Below, piece by piece: positions 62,871 to 64,000 of a stretch of 64,000 bases of DNA. The notes beneath the pieces were generated by a model that was not told the origin of the DNA, searched no databases, and was given only the letters and a program-made list of their open reading frames with translations. The DNA is from Pseudoduganella flava (GTDB taxonomy: Bacteria > Pseudomonadota > Gammaproteobacteria > Burkholderiales > Burkholderiaceae_D): positions 434,001 to 498,000 of the forward strand of contig NZ_VLKW01000001.1 in NCBI RefSeq assembly GCF_007830495.1, in the 5' to 3' direction. Positions within the stretch are counted from its first letter, which is position 1. The number at the start of each line of letters is the position of its first letter. The position numbers and the translations under genes were made by a program.

Positions 62871-62897
62871 ACCGCGAATTGCACTATTCGCGGTTTT
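62871..62897 (+). terminator. Intrinsic terminator after glk
   Basis: ACCGCGAAT (62871-62879) and ATTCGCGGT (62886-62894) form a perfect 9-base stem with a 6-base loop, followed by four T. It lies 30 bases past the glk stop. The remaining 240 bases up to scpB hold no supported gene; TACAAT (62904-62909) could be a -10 element. Confidence 0.75.
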
Positions 62898-63137
62898 ATG
62901 GAGTACAATGGCTGTTATTGGATGAAACGGCGCCGCTCGATCCAGAAGTTCTTCCGGGTAAAGCCGACAAGTTTTCCGGTCTGAAAACGATCCGTTGAAA
63001 ACGCACCCTCCATCTTTGACCTTCCGCCCCAGCGTATTTCCGGCACTTCTGTTCGCCGATATGCCTGGCTGCCACGCATCTGTATGCACTGTTGCATGCA
63101 CCTGCGCTGCGGGCCGGCGGCAACCACAAGTTGGCTT

Positions 63138-63848
63138 ATGGATACAGCTGAGGCGAAGAAAGTCCTCGAAACCGCGCTGCTATGCGCTCGCGAACCGTTA
63201 TCGATTCACAGCCTGAAAAAGCTGTTCGTCGATGTCGACGACCAGGGCCGCCCGCTGGGTGCCGGCGTCGGCGCCGACACGATCCGGATCCTGCTGGAGG
63301 AATTGCGGCAGGACTGGCAGGGCAGGGGCATCGAAGTGGTGGCCCTGTCCTCCGGCTGGCGCTTCCAGAGCCGGCCCGAATTGAAGCAGTACCTGGACCG
63401 TCTGAACCCGGAAAAGCCGCAGAAGTATTCCCGGGCGACGCTCGAGACGCTGGCGATCATCGCGTACCGCCAGCCGGTCACGCGCGGCGACATCGAGGAG
63501 ATCCGCGGCGTGACTGTGAACTCGCAGACGATCAAGATGCTGGAAGACCGCGGCTGGGTCGACGTCGTCGGCTACCGCGACGTGCTGGGCCGCCCGGCGC
63601 TCCTGGGAACCACGAAGCAGTTCCTGGACGACCTGGGGTTACAGTCGCTGTCCCAGCTGCCGCCTCTGCAGCAAATCAGCGATACGCAGAATGCCAATTC
63701 GATGGAAGTACTCGAAGCCGCGCTGCAGGAAAATTTCGAGAAGGCGGCGCATGCCGCCGAAGTCACTGACAATGAAGCGCCCGGGGAAGCAATCGCCGAT
63801 ACGGTGCAGGCGCCGCCCACGCTAGAAAACACGCATGAACAATACTGA
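63138..63848 (+). CDS. scpB: Segregation and condensation protein B
   Basis: Subunit of the SMC-ScpA-ScpB condensin complex that organises the chromosome; 236 residues. The start [16 protein letters not shown] matches the family; an in-frame ATG 18 codons upstream adds an unlikely Cys-rich stretch. It has the two winged-helix segments typical of ScpB, with the hallmark [25 protein letters not shown] and [13 protein letters not shown] motifs. The C-terminal tail is acidic and divergent. ScpA is not in the window. The stop overlaps the next gene by 14 bases. Confidence 0.93.
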   Translation: MDTAEAKKVLETALLCAREPLSIHSLKKLFVDVDDQGRPLGAGVGADTIRILLEELRQDWQGRGIEVVALSSGWRFQSRPELKQYLDRLNPEKPQKYSRATLETLAIIAYRQPVTRGDIEEIRGVTVNSQTIKMLEDRGWVDVVGYRDVLGRPALLGTTKQFLDDLGLQSLSQLPPLQQISDTQNANSMEVLEAALQENFEKAAHAAEVTDNEAPGEAIADTVQAPPTLENTHEQY

Positions 63849-64000
63849 GAACATCATCGAGACCGGTGCGCCGGCCGAACCGGCCGTCAAGCCGAAGCGC
63901 CGCACGAAGGCGCAGATCGAAGCGGCGGCGTCCGCCGTCCAGGCGGACGACGCGGCCGCGCCGGCCAAGCCGAAGCGCACCCGTAAGGCCGCGGCGGCCG
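63835..64000 (+). CDS. Start of a gene with a Lys/Ala/Pro-rich N-terminus, cut by window; possibly RluB pseudouridine synthase
   Basis: ATG 63835 overlaps the end of scpB by 14 bases. The visible 55 residues ([20 protein letters not shown] then repeated KPKR/RTRK blocks in an Ala-rich background) are low-complexity and basic, suggesting a nucleic-acid-binding tail. In many bacteria scpB is followed by rluB, and in Burkholderiales RluB often has such an extension, so this is the leading guess from context alone. The catalytic domain would lie beyond the window. Confidence 0.6.
   Translation, partial: MNNTENIIETGAPAEPAVKPKRRTKAQIEAAASAVQADDAAAPAKPKRTRKAAAA

Overview
The window is GC-rich, densely coded bacterial DNA with every gene on ordinary bacterial codons. 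Gene content and order (glnA-ntrB-ntrC, glnE next to a YhdP-type giant gene followed by a nitrilase-family hydrolase and tldD, scpB at the right edge, and many SusC-like 'VEITGS' TonB-dependent receptors) suggest a betaproteobacterium of the Oxalobacteraceae, most like Massilia/Duganella. That placement is inference from gene families, not from a database search.

Layout. 1-9416: the end of a bifunctional penicillin-binding protein, a secreted retropepsin-like protein, a membrane-anchored TAXI solute-binding protein, and a TonB-dependent receptor whose end overlaps a lipoprotein amidohydrolase. 9607-15054: a rhodanese protein, then the nitrogen block glnA, a small DUF4124 gene, ntrB and ntrC. 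The glnA promoter is a clear sigma-54 promoter with three upstream NtrC-like sites. 15358-22059: corA, a flavoprotein, rsmE, then tkt and gap. 22486-31256: two receptors and glnE. 31402-37955: yhdP-like, nitrilase-family and tldD genes in one direction. 38123-43813: two more receptors. 44534-46086: an aromatic-amino-acid leader peptide and attenuator ahead of a DAHP synthase, then a small lipoprotein. 46150-56608: three receptors with an IS1595-type insertion sequence between the first and second. 57014-60638: a three-gene peptide ABC transporter. 60656-64000: a DedA-rhodanese fusion, glucokinase, scpB and the start of a further gene.

How it works together. NtrB/NtrC should activate glnA from sigma-54, and GlnE (in the same window but not linked) should adenylylate GlnA at Tyr400. 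Central carbon metabolism is represented by tkt, gap and glk. Eight TonB-dependent receptors lie singly or in pairs between housekeeping genes, a strong accessory theme pointing to uptake of large nutrients or chelates. No TonB, ExbB/D or SusD partner is present.

The most interesting non-coding structures are the aroG attenuator, palindromic repeat modules at four intergenic sites, an insertion sequence that landed in the T-tract of a receptor gene terminator, a terminator-like hairpin directly before the corA ribosome binding site, and a hairpin plus small upstream ORF before tkt. No CRISPR array, tRNA, rRNA, prophage or defence system was seen.
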